Source of the DNA: Micromonosporaceae bacterium
GTDB lineage: Bacteria; Actinomycetota; Actinomycetes; Mycobacteriales; Micromonosporaceae
Length of the DNA: 64,000 bases
Direction of reading: 5' to 3'
Assembly: GCA_020027875.1 (NCBI GenBank)
Contig: JAHRHA010000002.1
Location: 1-64,000, forward strand
Shown: in pieces, positions 35,023 to 43,887 of the stretch
How the letters are laid out: every line of letters begins with the position of its first letter
Position numbering within the stretch: position 1 is the first letter of the stretch
Made by a program: the position numbers and the translations under genes
The notes under the pieces: model-generated
What the model was told of the DNA's origin: nothing
Databases searched by the model: none
Seen by the model: the letters and a program-made list of their open reading frames with translations, nothing else

Positions 35023-36954
35023 ATGACTGAGAACATCGAACGACACCGGTACGACGTGGTGGTGATCGGCGCGGGCGGCGCCGGACTACGCGCGGCGATC
35101 GAGGCGCGCCTGGCCGGCAAACGAACGGCCATCATCTCCAAGTCGCTGTTCGGCAAGGCTCACACGGTGATGGCCGAGGGCGGCGCGGCGGCCGCGATGG
35201 GCAACGTGAACCCGAACGACAACTGGATGGTCCACTTCCGAGACACGATGCGCGGCGGGAAGTTCCTCAACAACTACCGCATGGCCGAGCTTCACGCGAA
35301 GGAGGCGCCGGACCGCATCTGGGAGCTGGAGACCTACGGCGCGCTGTTCGACCGGACCAAGGACGGCAAGATCTCGCAACGAAACTTCGGTGGCCACGAG
35401 TACCCACGCCTCGCGCACGTCGGCGACCGGACCGGGTTGGAGCTCATCCGGACCCTGCAGCAGAAGATCGTCTCCCTGCAGCAGGAGGACCGCGCCGAGT
35501 CTGGCAGCTATGAGGCCCGCCTCAGGGTGTTCGCCGAGTGCACGATCACCGAACTGCTCGTGGATGGCGGGAAGATCGCCGGAGCGTTCGGCTACCACCG
35601 CGAGTCGGGCAAGCTGGTTCTCTTCGAGACCCCCGCTGTCATCCTCGCCACCGGTGGAGTGGGTAAGTCGTACAAGGTGACCTCGAACTCCTGGGAGTAC
35701 ACAGGGGACGGTCACGCGCTGGCCCTGCGCGCCGGCGCGAGCCTGATCAACATGGAGTTCCTCCAGTTCCACCCGACCGGCATGGTCTGGCCGCCGTCGG
35801 TGCGCGGCATCCTGGTCACCGAGTCGGTGCGCGGTGATGGCGGCGTCCTCAAGAACACCGAGGGCAAGCGGTTCATGTTCGACTATGTGCCGGACGTCTT
35901 CCGCACGCAGTACGCGGAGACAGAGGACGAGGCTGACCGCTGGTACACCGACCCGGACAACAACAAGCGCCCACCTGAACTGCTCCCCCGCGACGAGGTA
36001 GCGCGCGCCATCAACGCGGAGGTCAAGGCCGGCCGCGGGACGGAATCCGGGGGCGTCTTCCTCGATATCGCCTCGCGACGGCCGGCCGAGTTCATCCTCA
36101 AGCGACTCCCCTCGATGTACCACCAGTTCAAGGAACTGGCCGATGTGGACATCACGACGCAGCCGATGGAGATCGGACCGACGTGCCATTACGTCATGGG
36201 CGGCGTGGAGGTCGACGCGGACAGCGCCGCCACCACCAGGGTGTCAGGCCTGTTCGCGGCCGGAGAGGTCTCCGGCGGAATGCACGGCTCGAACCGGCTC
36301 GGTGGCAACTCGCTGTCGGACCTCCTCGTCTTCGGAAAGCGGGCGGGAGAGTACGCCGCCGGTTACGTCGACGGGCTGGGCGCCAGCCGGCCGAAGGTGT
36401 CAAAGGCCAACGTCGACGCCGCGGCAGAGACTGTGCTCGGGCCGTTGGAGCGCACGGGCGGCGAGAACCCGTACGAGCTCTGGCACGAACTGCAGACGGT
36501 GATGCAGGACCTGGTCGGCATCATCCGACGAAAGCATGAGCTCGAGGAGTCGCTCAAGCGCCTGGCCGATCTGCGGGAGCGGATCGCGAATGTCGGCGCG
36601 ACTGGGGGGCGGCTCTACAACCCGGGCTGGCATCTGGCGCTCGACCTGCGAAACATGCTCATCGTCTCCGAGTGCACGGCCAGGGCCGCCCTGCAGCGGG
36701 AGGAGTCGCGTGGAGGCCACACGCGGGAGGACTTCCCCGCGATGAACCCGACGTGGCGAAAGATCAACCTGGTATGCGCACTCGAGGGCGACGACGTAAA
36801 GCTCGCCGCGCAGCCGGTGCCGAGCATGCCGCCACGGCTGCTGGCGTTGTTTGACCGGAGCGAGATGGCCAAATACCTCACCGTTGAAGAGCTGGCAGAG
36901 CTCGACAGCGTCGTGGCTGGCAACAATGTGGTGGCTGAAAGGGCGGTCAACTGA
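35023..36954 (+). CDS. sdhA: Succinate dehydrogenase / fumarate reductase flavoprotein subunit
   Basis: A 643-residue FAD-containing catalytic subunit. The dinucleotide-binding start is VVVIGAGGAGLRAAIEA (residues 11-27). The flavinylation stretch SKSLFGKAHTVMAEGGAAAAMG holds the His for covalent FAD. HPTGMVWPPSVRGILVTESVRGDGG and the Arg-containing GGMHGSNRLGGNSLSDLLVFG form the active site. It oxidises succinate to fumarate. The ATG at 35023 is 11 bases after the sdhC stop, and its stop codon overlaps the sdhB start. Confidence 0.95.
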   Translation: MTENIERHRYDVVVIGAGGAGLRAAIEARLAGKRTAIISKSLFGKAHTVMAEGGAAAAMGNVNPNDNWMVHFRDTMRGGKFLNNYRMAELHAKEAPDRIWELETYGALFDRTKDGKISQRNFGGHEYPRLAHVGDRTGLELIRTLQQKIVSLQQEDRAESGSYEARLRVFAECTITELLVDGGKIAGAFGYHRESGKLVLFETPAVILATGGVGKSYKVTSNSWEYTGDGHALALRAGASLINMEFLQFHPTGMVWPPSVRGILVTESVRGDGGVLKNTEGKRFMFDYVPDVFRTQYAETEDEADRWYTDPDNNKRPPELLPRDEVARAINAEVKAGRGTESGGVFLDIASRRPAEFILKRLPSMYHQFKELADVDITTQPMEIGPTCHYVMGGVEVDADSAATTRVSGLFAAGEVSGGMHGSNRLGGNSLSDLLVFGKRAGEYAAGYVDGLGASRPKVSKANVDAAAETVLGPLERTGGENPYELWHELQTVMQDLVGIIRRKHELEESLKRLADLRERIANVGATGGRLYNPGWHLALDLRNMLIVSECTARAALQREESRGGHTREDFPAMNPTWRKINLVCALEGDDVKLAAQPVPSMPPRLLALFDRSEMAKYLTVEELAELDSVVAGNNVVAERAVN

Positions 36955-37976
36955 TGGGCGCGCTTCGTCGGTTCAAGGTGTGGCGCGGCGACAAGGCCGG
37001 CGGCCAACTCGAGGACTTCAAGGTCGAGGTCAACGAGGGTGAGGTCGTTCTGGACATCCTCCACCGGTTGCAGGCGACGCAGACGCCTGACCTCGCCGTG
37101 CGGTGGAACTGTAAGGCCGGCAAGTGCGGCTCCTGCTCGATGGAGGTCAACGGCATGCCGCGCCTGGGTTGCATGACTCGGATGTCGACCTTCGCAGAGG
37201 ACGAGACGGTGACGGTGACGCCGCTGCGTACCTTCCCGGTCATCCGCGACCTCGTCACGGACGTCTCCTTCAACTATGAAAAGGCGCGCGACATGCCGGC
37301 GTTCGCGCCACCATCAGGCGTCGCGCCCGGTGAGTACCGCATGCAGCAGGTCGACGTCGAGCGCTCCCAGGAGTTCCGCAAGTGCATCGAGTGCTTCTTA
37401 TGCCAGACCACCTGCCATGTCGTGCGTGACCATGACGAGAACAAGAAGGCGTTCGCCGGCCCGCGGTACTTCATTCGCGCCGCGGAGCTGGACATGCATC
37501 CGCTCGACGCCAAGACCGACCGGAAGGACTTCGCACACGAGCAGCAGGGGCTCGGGTACTGCAATATCACCAAGTGCTGCACCGAGGTCTGCCCGGAACA
37601 CATCAAAATCACTGACAACGCAATCATCCCGATGAAGGAACGCGTCGTCGACAACAGGTACGACCCGCTCGTGTGGCTCGGCCGCAAGATCTTCCGACGG
37701 GATCAGCTGCCGGCGCAGGCGCCCGCTCCGCATCCGGTGGTCGCACCGCGGCAGCCACCGCCGCCGCGCGTCGGTACGCACCACATCCCTCTGGGCGTCA
37801 TTTGGCACAAACCCCAACCGGACGGCCTCGAGGCCGAGGTCGGACCGGACGGCAAGATGCCGCTCACGGAGGTCACCTTCGACCGGGCCGGCGCCGCCTC
37901 GCCCTTCGGCGACAACGTCACCTTCCCGCTGCCGCCGGATTCGCTCAACTACCAGCACCCGAAGAGTGACGACTGA
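36954..37976 (+). CDS. sdhB: Succinate dehydrogenase iron-sulfur subunit with C-terminal extension
   Basis: The 340-residue electron-transfer subunit. The 2Fe-2S ligands are in NCKAGKCGSCSMEVNG. The second domain has CIECFLCQTTC and CNITKCCTEVC for the 4Fe-4S and 3Fe-4S clusters. Core homology ends near residue 245. The remaining roughly 90 residues are an unusual tail: Pro-rich (APAPHPVVAPRQPPPPR), then PLGVIWHKPQPDGLEAEVGPDG and PLTEVTFDRAG. Usual subunits are about 250 residues. It overlaps sdhA by one base. Confidence 0.94.
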   Translation: MGALRRFKVWRGDKAGGQLEDFKVEVNEGEVVLDILHRLQATQTPDLAVRWNCKAGKCGSCSMEVNGMPRLGCMTRMSTFAEDETVTVTPLRTFPVIRDLVTDVSFNYEKARDMPAFAPPSGVAPGEYRMQQVDVERSQEFRKCIECFLCQTTCHVVRDHDENKKAFAGPRYFIRAAELDMHPLDAKTDRKDFAHEQQGLGYCNITKCCTEVCPEHIKITDNAIIPMKERVVDNRYDPLVWLGRKIFRRDQLPAQAPAPHPVVAPRQPPPPRVGTHHIPLGVIWHKPQPDGLEAEVGPDGKMPLTEVTFDRAGAASPFGDNVTFPLPPDSLNYQHPKSDD

Positions 37977-38193
37977 TAGTTCGGGGCAACAAGCCAGTTC
38001 GGTCTGATAAACATCGACTCAGTTGCACCTAGCAAACGCCAAGGACTCCGCGCCGACGGACCACCTGTGGCCCTGTTTGAGGGCGCGAGGTGCACACAGC
38101 TGCTTAATGCCACATCGAAGCGGGTGAACGTTGTGCTCGCCGAACCGCTGGGCGGGCGGGTCCTGCTCGGTCCGGACGAAGCGGCGATTGCCG

Positions 38194-38625
38194 TCACTCA
38201 AGCCTGAGTGCTGGGTCAGGCGGCCCCAGGACCCGCGCCAGCTCAGCGACGATCGGGGCGTCCGCTGGCAGCCACGGCACGGTGTCGAGGTCGTCCGCAC
38301 TGAACCAGCGCAGCGAGCGGTGCTCCAGGGCCTGCGGCTCGCCACGTACGAGTCGGGCCAACCAGACGCGCAGCAACGCACGGCCGTGGGCAAGAGGCAC
38401 ATCCGCGCCGATCCGGTCGCCGACGGCGACCACGACGCCGAGTTCCTCCTCACACTCTCGAACGAGTGCATCGACATCGCTCTCCCCGGGTTCCACCTTC
38501 CCGCCGGGAAACTCCCACCGCCCGGCCGACTCCGGCGGCTCGGCTCGTTCGCAGCCGAGCACCCGTCCGTCGACCACGATTGCCGCGCCGACGATGATCA
38601 AGGGTGTCGCCCGTTCGGTGTGCAC
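38194..38625 (-). CDS. NUDIX hydrolase (MutT-like)
   Basis: A 143-residue NUDIX enzyme. The complete Nudix box is GGKVEPGESDVDALVRECEEELGV, split here as GGKVEPGE plus RECEEELG, with the metal-binding Glu residues intact. The length and the leading IIVGAAIVVDGRVLGCERAEPPESAGRWEFPGG pattern fit 8-oxo-dGTP diphosphatases, which keep oxidised nucleotides out of DNA. The GTG at 38625 is chosen; a TTG at 38634 is possible. The long upstream open frame has no family similarity. Confidence 0.88.
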   Translation of the reverse strand: MHTERATPLIIVGAAIVVDGRVLGCERAEPPESAGRWEFPGGKVEPGESDVDALVRECEEELGVVVAVGDRIGADVPLAHGRALLRVWLARLVRGEPQALEHRSLRWFSADDLDTVPWLPADAPIVAELARVLGPPDPALRLE

Positions 38626-38805
38626 GGCGGTCAAGCGTGCCAGATCATCCACCGGCCCGGGTGCCCGCCCTGCCCCAAGAGCGAAAATTGGGAGATATGC
38701 GGTTGTGGACGTCTGACCAAGAAGAGGTAACACTAGGGTTACGACCGTAATGGTGCTGTGACTTCCGGGCCTTAGGCCGTACCCCAAGTCCAAGGAGGCG
38801 CGACG

Positions 38806-39102
38806 ATGCTCCCCCTCGGGCGCGACGATCTCCGCGACGCGCTGGGCCAGCTCAAGGAGTGGATCGGCGACGTCGGTGAGATCCGTCGCACGATGCGCCT
38901 CGACGAGACTGAGCACGCCGCGCTGACTGAACGCATCAAGGTCGTGGCCGACGCCTGCCAGCTAAGGCCGGACGTACGCCGTCTCGACGGCTACACCCAG
39001 ATCTGCCTTCGTACGCCGGACGGCGGTGCATTGACCGCCGGTGAGGTCCGCCTCGCCGCCCGGATCGAGGACGCCTTCCGCACGGTCACCGCGCCACGTT
39101 GA
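38806..39102 (+). CDS. Small alpha-helical hypothetical protein (98 aa)
   Basis: The ATG at 38806 has an excellent AAGGAGG ribosome site. The product is helical and charged (DDLRDALGQLKEWIGDVGEIRRTMRLDETEHAALTERI), then has a compact C-terminal part (YTQICLRTPDGGALTAGEVRLAARIEDAFRTV). It is soluble and has no signal. I do not recognise a family. It is divergent from the NUDIX gene. Confidence 0.7.
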   Translation: MLPLGRDDLRDALGQLKEWIGDVGEIRRTMRLDETEHAALTERIKVVADACQLRPDVRRLDGYTQICLRTPDGGALTAGEVRLAARIEDAFRTVTAPR

Positions 39103-39192
39103 CGCACCGCTGAGGCGCGCCCAGTTTGCTATCACGCCAGGGATCGATCGATAATCCGTCGGTTGTCGGCCTCACAACGGGGGTAGCCCTAG

Positions 39193-40017
39193 GTGCTCAT
39201 TCGTCCGGCGGGCGCGCCCCGCCCACCCCGTCTGGTCGCCCTCGCACTTCTTGTGCTGCTCACCGGCTGCGCCGCCACGCCGGTTCTGGCCGCGCCGGCG
39301 GCGGCTCCCCCGACCAGTGCGGCGACGAGTCCGGGCCCGACCCCATCCGCGACCGGGCAGCCGACGCCGACTCCGACACCGACTCGGACGCCCACGAGGA
39401 AGCCGACAGCGAAACCGTCGAGCAAGCCGCCCACGACCACGCCGACGACCGCCACCGCACCGCCGCCGGCGGCCATAGTCTGGAAGCTCGCTCCCGGCGG
39501 CACCGATGTCGTGGGTCCGGGCACCAAGGGTCTGATCCAGTACCGCGTGGAGGTGGAGCAAGCGACGGGACTGAGTGCCTCGGCCGTCGCTGCGGTCGTC
39601 GACGTGACTCTCGGCAACGCGCGCGGCTGGACCAATGCGGGCTGGGCCTTCCAACGCGTGACACTGCCCGCCGCACAGGTCGACATGATAGTCCGAGTGG
39701 CCACGCCCAAGACCGTCGACAAGTACTGCGCTCCATTGAAGACAAACGGCGTCGTCTCGTGTCGCAACGGCAACCTGGTGATGCTGAACCTCACCCGATG
39801 GAACACCGGGGTGCCGGCGTACTCGGGTGACGTCGACCAGTACCGAATCCTGCTGGTAAACCACGAGGTCGGACACAGGGTGGGCAACGCGGGGCATCCG
39901 CCCTGCCCCGGGCCGGGTCTCCCGCAACCCGTGATGATGCAGGTTTACTTCACCGGCCTCCAGGGGTGCGTGAAGAACGTGTGGCCGTACGCCGAGGACG
40001 GCACCAAGATCGGCTGA
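39193..40017 (+). CDS. DUF3152 lipoprotein with metzincin-like HExxH motif
   Basis: A 274-residue lipoprotein with signal peptide and lipobox LLTGC, so Cys26 is lipidated. A Thr/Pro-rich linker follows (TPTPTRTPTRKPTAKPSSK). The DUF3152 domain covers about 95-274. Near residue 224 it carries NHEVGHRVGNAGHPPCPGPG, an HExxH zinc-peptidase motif with a further His placed one residue beyond the metzincin spacing. Four Cys follow. The GTG start has no strong ribosome site. Peptidase activity is plausible from the motif but unproven for the family. Confidence 0.85.
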   Translation: MLIRPAGAPRPPRLVALALLVLLTGCAATPVLAAPAAAPPTSAATSPGPTPSATGQPTPTPTPTRTPTRKPTAKPSSKPPTTTPTTATAPPPAAIVWKLAPGGTDVVGPGTKGLIQYRVEVEQATGLSASAVAAVVDVTLGNARGWTNAGWAFQRVTLPAAQVDMIVRVATPKTVDKYCAPLKTNGVVSCRNGNLVMLNLTRWNTGVPAYSGDVDQYRILLVNHEVGHRVGNAGHPPCPGPGLPQPVMMQVYFTGLQGCVKNVWPYAEDGTKIG

Positions 40018-40264
40018 CTACTAATCGACTCACGCTGGGCTAGAAGTAGACCTTGGTGCGAACGGGCTACTTGAGCAGCCGTTTGGTACCACGATAGTGA
40101 GCCGAACTCACGACCTGGCCGCTGTTCGGCCTGCGACCGCGGCCCGTGCGGCGGAATCCAGCACAGCACCGCGTCCGGCTAGGCTGACCCGTGCCGCCGG
40201 ACGCTCGGTACTCCCCGGGGGCACACGGTTTCTCCCCGACCCTCGACTACGTAGGCAGTGGGGC

Positions 40265-41486
40265 ATGACCCAGTACGGCGCGCCAGGCGGCGGATCCTGG
40301 CAGTTCAACGCTCCGCCCGGGTGGCCGCCGCCGGAGCCGGGGTGGGCGCCGCCGCCGAACTGGCAGCCGGAACCGTCGTGGCCGCCGGCTCCAGCGAACT
40401 GGCTGTTCTGGATCCCGGTCGGTTATGCCCCTGCGGTCCCACCGCCAGAGTCGCGCAGTACCCGCGCGCGGGTAGTGCTCGGCGGCAAGATCCTTGCTGG
40501 CGTACTCACCCTTGCCGCCACTGTCGCCGGCGCCTGGATCACGCTGGTCGATCGGCCCGAGCCGTACACGATCGACCATTGGAAGGTGGCGGCGAACGCC
40601 ACCTGCGAACGCGACTTCGGCAACGTGCAGCTCCCGCTTTACGCGGCGACACTGCAGGTGGGTCGCCGCGGCCTTGCCGCCCGCAGGCCAGCAGAGCCCC
40701 ACCATGACGGCGGCCGCCCAATCGATGGGTCAGCTCGCCTCGGCCTTCCGTGCCATGAACGGTGATTTCCGTGATATCCGGGTGCCCGACGCATATGACC
40801 GCACCAACATCGACGCGCTCATGCAGGCCACCGGAGACATGGCAGGCACGCTAAGCATGGTCGCCACTTTCCTGATCAACTATCAGGTGGGCCAAGTGAA
40901 CGCGGTACAGATAGAGCAGATGTTGACTGCCCTGCAGGTGATGAGCACCACCACGATGCCGTCGTGGGTCAACGCCGCGCAGCGGCTCGACCTCACGCAG
41001 TGCGTGTCCATCATGGGTACGCCTTCAGGTACCACACCCAGCGCTACCTCGACACCGACCAACCTCACCGCCCTCCAGCAGGGTCTGGTCGACCGGATCA
41101 ACCCCGCAATGCTGACCACCTGCACGCCCGCACCTGCCGCACAGAATGAGCAGGTGACGGCGGCGGTCACCTGCTCGACAGCACGCAGCGGCCTCGCTAA
41201 GTCACCACTTGTGATGCGGTTCCTTGACGGGAAGGCGAGAGCGGCATGGCTCGCCACGATGTCGACCGGTGTCACCGCCGGCCTCTGCGCCGAGAGCGAC
41301 TCGTTTGGCGCGTGGACATACAACGACACCGCGGTCGGTACTCTCGTCTGCCGGCCAGGCCTGGCCGGTACCTATCTTGGGGCATGGACGTTCGACGATG
41401 ACAACATCGTGGTGGTCGCCGAGGCCACCAGCCGCGAGTCCTTCTACGCGTGGTGGAGCGTTGGCGCGTACGTCCTAAAGCGATGA
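40265..41486 (+). pseudogene. Frameshifted anchored protein with Pro-rich N-terminus
   Basis: The ATG at 40265 opens a Pro/Trp-rich cytosolic region (GWPPPEPGWAPPPNWQPEPSW) followed by one membrane helix (GGKILAGVLTLAATVAGAWITLV) and an outside start (YTIDHWKVAANATCERDFGN). Between about 40655 and 40690 sense moves to the +1 frame, which carries AAALPPAGQQSPTMTAAAQSM and a convincing 250-residue Cys-containing outside domain to 41486. One inserted base or two lost bases would explain it. Either the gene is broken or the sequence has an error there. The architecture resembles the 32092-33078 protein. The function is unknown. Confidence 0.65.
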
Positions 41487-41527
41487 CGGTACCGGTCGCG
41501 GCCGGATACCTGCGACGGCGCGGCGGA

Positions 41528-42613
41528 TCAAACGTTGAAGCGGAACTCCACCACGTCGCCCTCGTGCATGATGTACTCCTTGCCTTCGATGCGAACCTTG
41601 CCGGCCGCCTTGGCAGCGGCCATCGTGCCGGCCGCGACGAGGGCGTCGTACGCGACGATCTCGGCCTTGATGAAGCCGCGCTGGAAGTCGGAGTGGATGA
41701 CGCCGGCGGCTTCAGGGGCGGTGGCGCCGACCGGGATGGTCCAGGCCCGAGCCTCCTTCGGTCCGGCGGTGAGGTAGGTCTGCAGGCCCAGCGTGCGGAA
41801 CCCGACCCGGATCAGTTGATGCAGGCCGGGCTCGTGCTGGCCGATCGCCTCGAGCAGTTCGCGCGCCTCGTCGTCGGGCAGGTCGATGAGCTCCGACTCG
41901 ATCTTCGCGTCCATGAAGACCGCCTCGGCGGGGGCGACGACACCGCGCAGCTCGTCGAGGAACGCCTCATTGGCCAACTCGGCCTCGTCGACGTTGAAGA
42001 CGTAGAGGAAGGGCTTTGCCGTGAGCAGGTGCAGCTCGCGTAGCTCGGGTGCGTCTATGCCGGCCGCCTTGGCGCCGGCGTAGAACGTCGTGCCGCCGTC
42101 GAGAAGATCACGCGCGGCGTTGGCCGCCGCGAGCATGGGGGCGCGGTCCTTACGTACCCTCGTCTCTTTCTCCAGCCGCGGCAGTGCCTTGTCGATGGTC
42201 TGGATGTCGGCGAGGATCAGTTCGGTGTTGATCGTCTCGATGTCGTCGGCCGGGGAGATCTTGCCGTCGACGTGGACGACGTTCGGATCGGAGAACGCCC
42301 GGACGACTTGGCAGATGGCGCTAGCCTCGCGAATGTTCGCGAGGAAGGCGTTGCCTCGGCCCTGACCCTTCGACGCGCCGCGAACAAGTCCGGCGATGTC
42401 CACGAACGAGACCGGCGCCTGGATGATCTTCTGTGATCCGAAGATCTCCGAGAGCGTGTCCAGGCGGGGATCTGGTAGACCTACGACGCCGACGTTCGGC
42501 TCGATCGTGGCGAACGGGTAGTTCGCGGCGAGCACGTTGTTCTTGGTGAGCGCATTGAAGAGCGTGCTCTTGCCGACGTTGGGCAGGCCGACGATGCCGA
42601 TGGTGAGACTCAC
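41528..42613 (-). CDS. ychF: Redox-regulated ATPase YchF (OLA1 family)
   Basis: A 361-residue Obg-related P-loop NTPase. G1 is IVGLPNVGKSTLFNAL, G3 is DIAGLV, and the usual NKxD is replaced by NVDE, the change that makes the family prefer ATP. A coiled-coil insertion and a C-terminal TGS domain (AARTW-like KEARAWTIPVGATAPEAAGVIHSDFQRGF) are present. YchF binds ribosomes and affects oxidative-stress responses. The start is GTG at 42613. It is divergent from the membrane thioredoxin. Confidence 0.95.
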   Translation of the reverse strand: MSLTIGIVGLPNVGKSTLFNALTKNNVLAANYPFATIEPNVGVVGLPDPRLDTLSEIFGSQKIIQAPVSFVDIAGLVRGASKGQGRGNAFLANIREASAICQVVRAFSDPNVVHVDGKISPADDIETINTELILADIQTIDKALPRLEKETRVRKDRAPMLAAANAARDLLDGGTTFYAGAKAAGIDAPELRELHLLTAKPFLYVFNVDEAELANEAFLDELRGVVAPAEAVFMDAKIESELIDLPDDEARELLEAIGQHEPGLHQLIRVGFRTLGLQTYLTAGPKEARAWTIPVGATAPEAAGVIHSDFQRGFIKAEIVAYDALVAAGTMAAAKAAGKVRIEGKEYIMHEGDVVEFRFNV

Positions 42614-42670
42614 GGGCGGCCAGTCTATCGGCCTCTGATCTGCTCGGAACGGCGAGATACCGTAGGTATC

Positions 42671-43165
42671 GTGTCTGGGTGGACCGGTCCGCTCGTCGCG
42701 GTTGCCGTGCTTGTGGTCGCGACGGGTGGTGGGCTGCTGCTGCGCCGCCGAAACGGCCTGTTCCGGGCCGTCGCCCCCGGGCGAGACGCGCCCGGGCTAA
42801 GTGCAAAGCCGATCGAGGCCGCCATCGATCCGATGCTCGCCTCACTCGGTGTCATCCCGGGCACGCCCGTGACGCTGCTGCAATTCTCGTCCGCGTTCTG
42901 CGCCCCATGCCGAACCACCCGGGTCCTCTGCGCCGACGTCGCCGAGCGGGTGCCCGGCGTACGGCATGTGGAGCTCGACGCCGAGTCGCACCTCGAAGCA
43001 GTACGGGCACTCGACATCTGGCGTACGCCGACAGTCCTGGTGATCGATGCCGACGGAACGGTGCGTCGCCGGGCGTCGGGCGCGCCTACCCGCGCCCAGC
43101 TGCTCGCGGCGGTCGCTGAGGTGCTCCCTGAATCTGAGGTAGTCACGTCCCGCATGTCGGAGTAG
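42671..43165 (+). CDS. Membrane-anchored thioredoxin-like protein
   Basis: A 164-residue protein with an N-terminal membrane helix ([17 protein letters not shown]) followed by a basic stop-transfer RRRN. The thioredoxin fold holds the active site SSAFCAPCRTTR (CAPC, near residues 77-80) and a cis-Pro in WRTPTVLV. The fold probably faces outside, though a short cytosolic orientation cannot be excluded. It is followed by the DUF4395 membrane protein, a known pairing for extracytoplasmic disulfide or redox transfer. Confidence 0.85.
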   Translation: MSGWTGPLVAVAVLVVATGGGLLLRRRNGLFRAVAPGRDAPGLSAKPIEAAIDPMLASLGVIPGTPVTLLQFSSAFCAPCRTTRVLCADVAERVPGVRHVELDAESHLEAVRALDIWRTPTVLVIDADGTVRRRASGAPTRAQLLAAVAEVLPESEVVTSRMSE

Positions 43166-43190
43166 CGTTCCATCTTGTGACACACTCGCT

Positions 43191-43278
43191 GATTCCGCTC
43201 GCACGCTCGCGGCAGCGTTTGATGGTTCCGCTCGCAAGCTCGCGCCAGCGTTTGATGGTTCCGCTCGCAAGCTCGCGG
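43191..43278. repeat. 33-bp tandem repeat between thioredoxin and DUF4395 genes
   Basis: Three head-to-tail copies of a unit built on TGGTTCCGCTCGCAAGCTCG: 43191-43220 (30 bp, diverged), 43221-43253 (33 bp) and 43254-43278 (partial). In the minus strand the units would encode a repeated RELASGTIKRW peptide, but no start or family supports that. It is intergenic, with the DUF4395 ribosome site about 100 bases downstream. Confidence 0.8.
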
Positions 43279-43397
43279 AACATGTGGCTGACCAAGCGGC
43301 GCGCGGTGGACCTGTGCCGCCTCGCCGCCAGCCTCTGTCCGGCCTCCTGACCACCTACCAGTTTCCTCTCTCCCCGCCTGTCAGGAGGCACCTCGTC

Positions 43398-43829
43398 ATG
43401 CAGCTCGACGTACGCGGCCCGCGCTTCGCGGCCGTTGTCACGACTCTCGTTCTGATCGCCGTTCTCGTCACCGGCAACGGTTGGCTCGCACTCGCGCAGA
43501 CCATCGTGTTCGCATTGGGCGCCGCCAACGCGCGCCTCTCGCCGTACGGTGTGTTCTTCCGCACCCTGGTCAGGCCGCGCCTCGGTCCTCCGAAGGAGTT
43601 CGAGCCGGCCGAGCCGGTCCGCTTCGCGCAGGCTGTGGGATTCGCCTTCCTAGCCGTTGCGTCCGTGGGCTTCCTCTCCGGTGCCACCGTCATCGGCCTC
43701 GTCGCGACCGCCGCCGCACTCGTGGCCGCGTTCCTCAATGCCGCGTTCGGCCTCTGCCTCGGTTGCGAGGCGTACCTGCTGATCCGTAGGGCCCTCAGCC
43801 GAAGCGGCGCACCCGTCGCCGAGCGGTAG
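43398..43829 (+). CDS. DUF4395 integral membrane protein
   Basis: A 143-residue membrane protein with four helices (about 9-27, 29-48, 80-98 and 100-122). It carries the family Cys motif GLCLGCEAYLL in the last helix, a possible redox-active CxxC seen in DUF4395. The ATG at 43398 has a perfect AGGAGG ribosome site; the longer open frame upstream runs through the tandem repeat. With the preceding membrane thioredoxin it probably forms a transmembrane thiol relay, as suggested by the conserved pairing. Confidence 0.88.
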   Translation: MQLDVRGPRFAAVVTTLVLIAVLVTGNGWLALAQTIVFALGAANARLSPYGVFFRTLVRPRLGPPKEFEPAEPVRFAQAVGFAFLAVASVGFLSGATVIGLVATAAALVAAFLNAAFGLCLGCEAYLLIRRALSRSGAPVAER

Positions 43830-43887
43830 CACACCCACGTCCGAAACCCGCCAGCGGCGGCGGCCGCGGCGGGGCAGGATCGTCGGT

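Noticed and set aside
38067-38207. 46-codon open frame after sdhB
   Set aside because: It has a GTG start with no ribosome site, overlaps the end of the NUDIX gene and shows no family features. Plausible only as a remnant.
40018-40264. RNA gene or small protein in the gap before the frameshifted gene
   Set aside because: I found no tRNA-like fold or ribosome site. The gap appears to be leader sequence only.
43143-43391. Minus-strand frame encoding repeated RELASGTIKRW peptides
   Set aside because: It is a by-product of the 33-bp DNA repeat and overlaps the DUF4395 leader; there is no signal or ribosome site to support expression.
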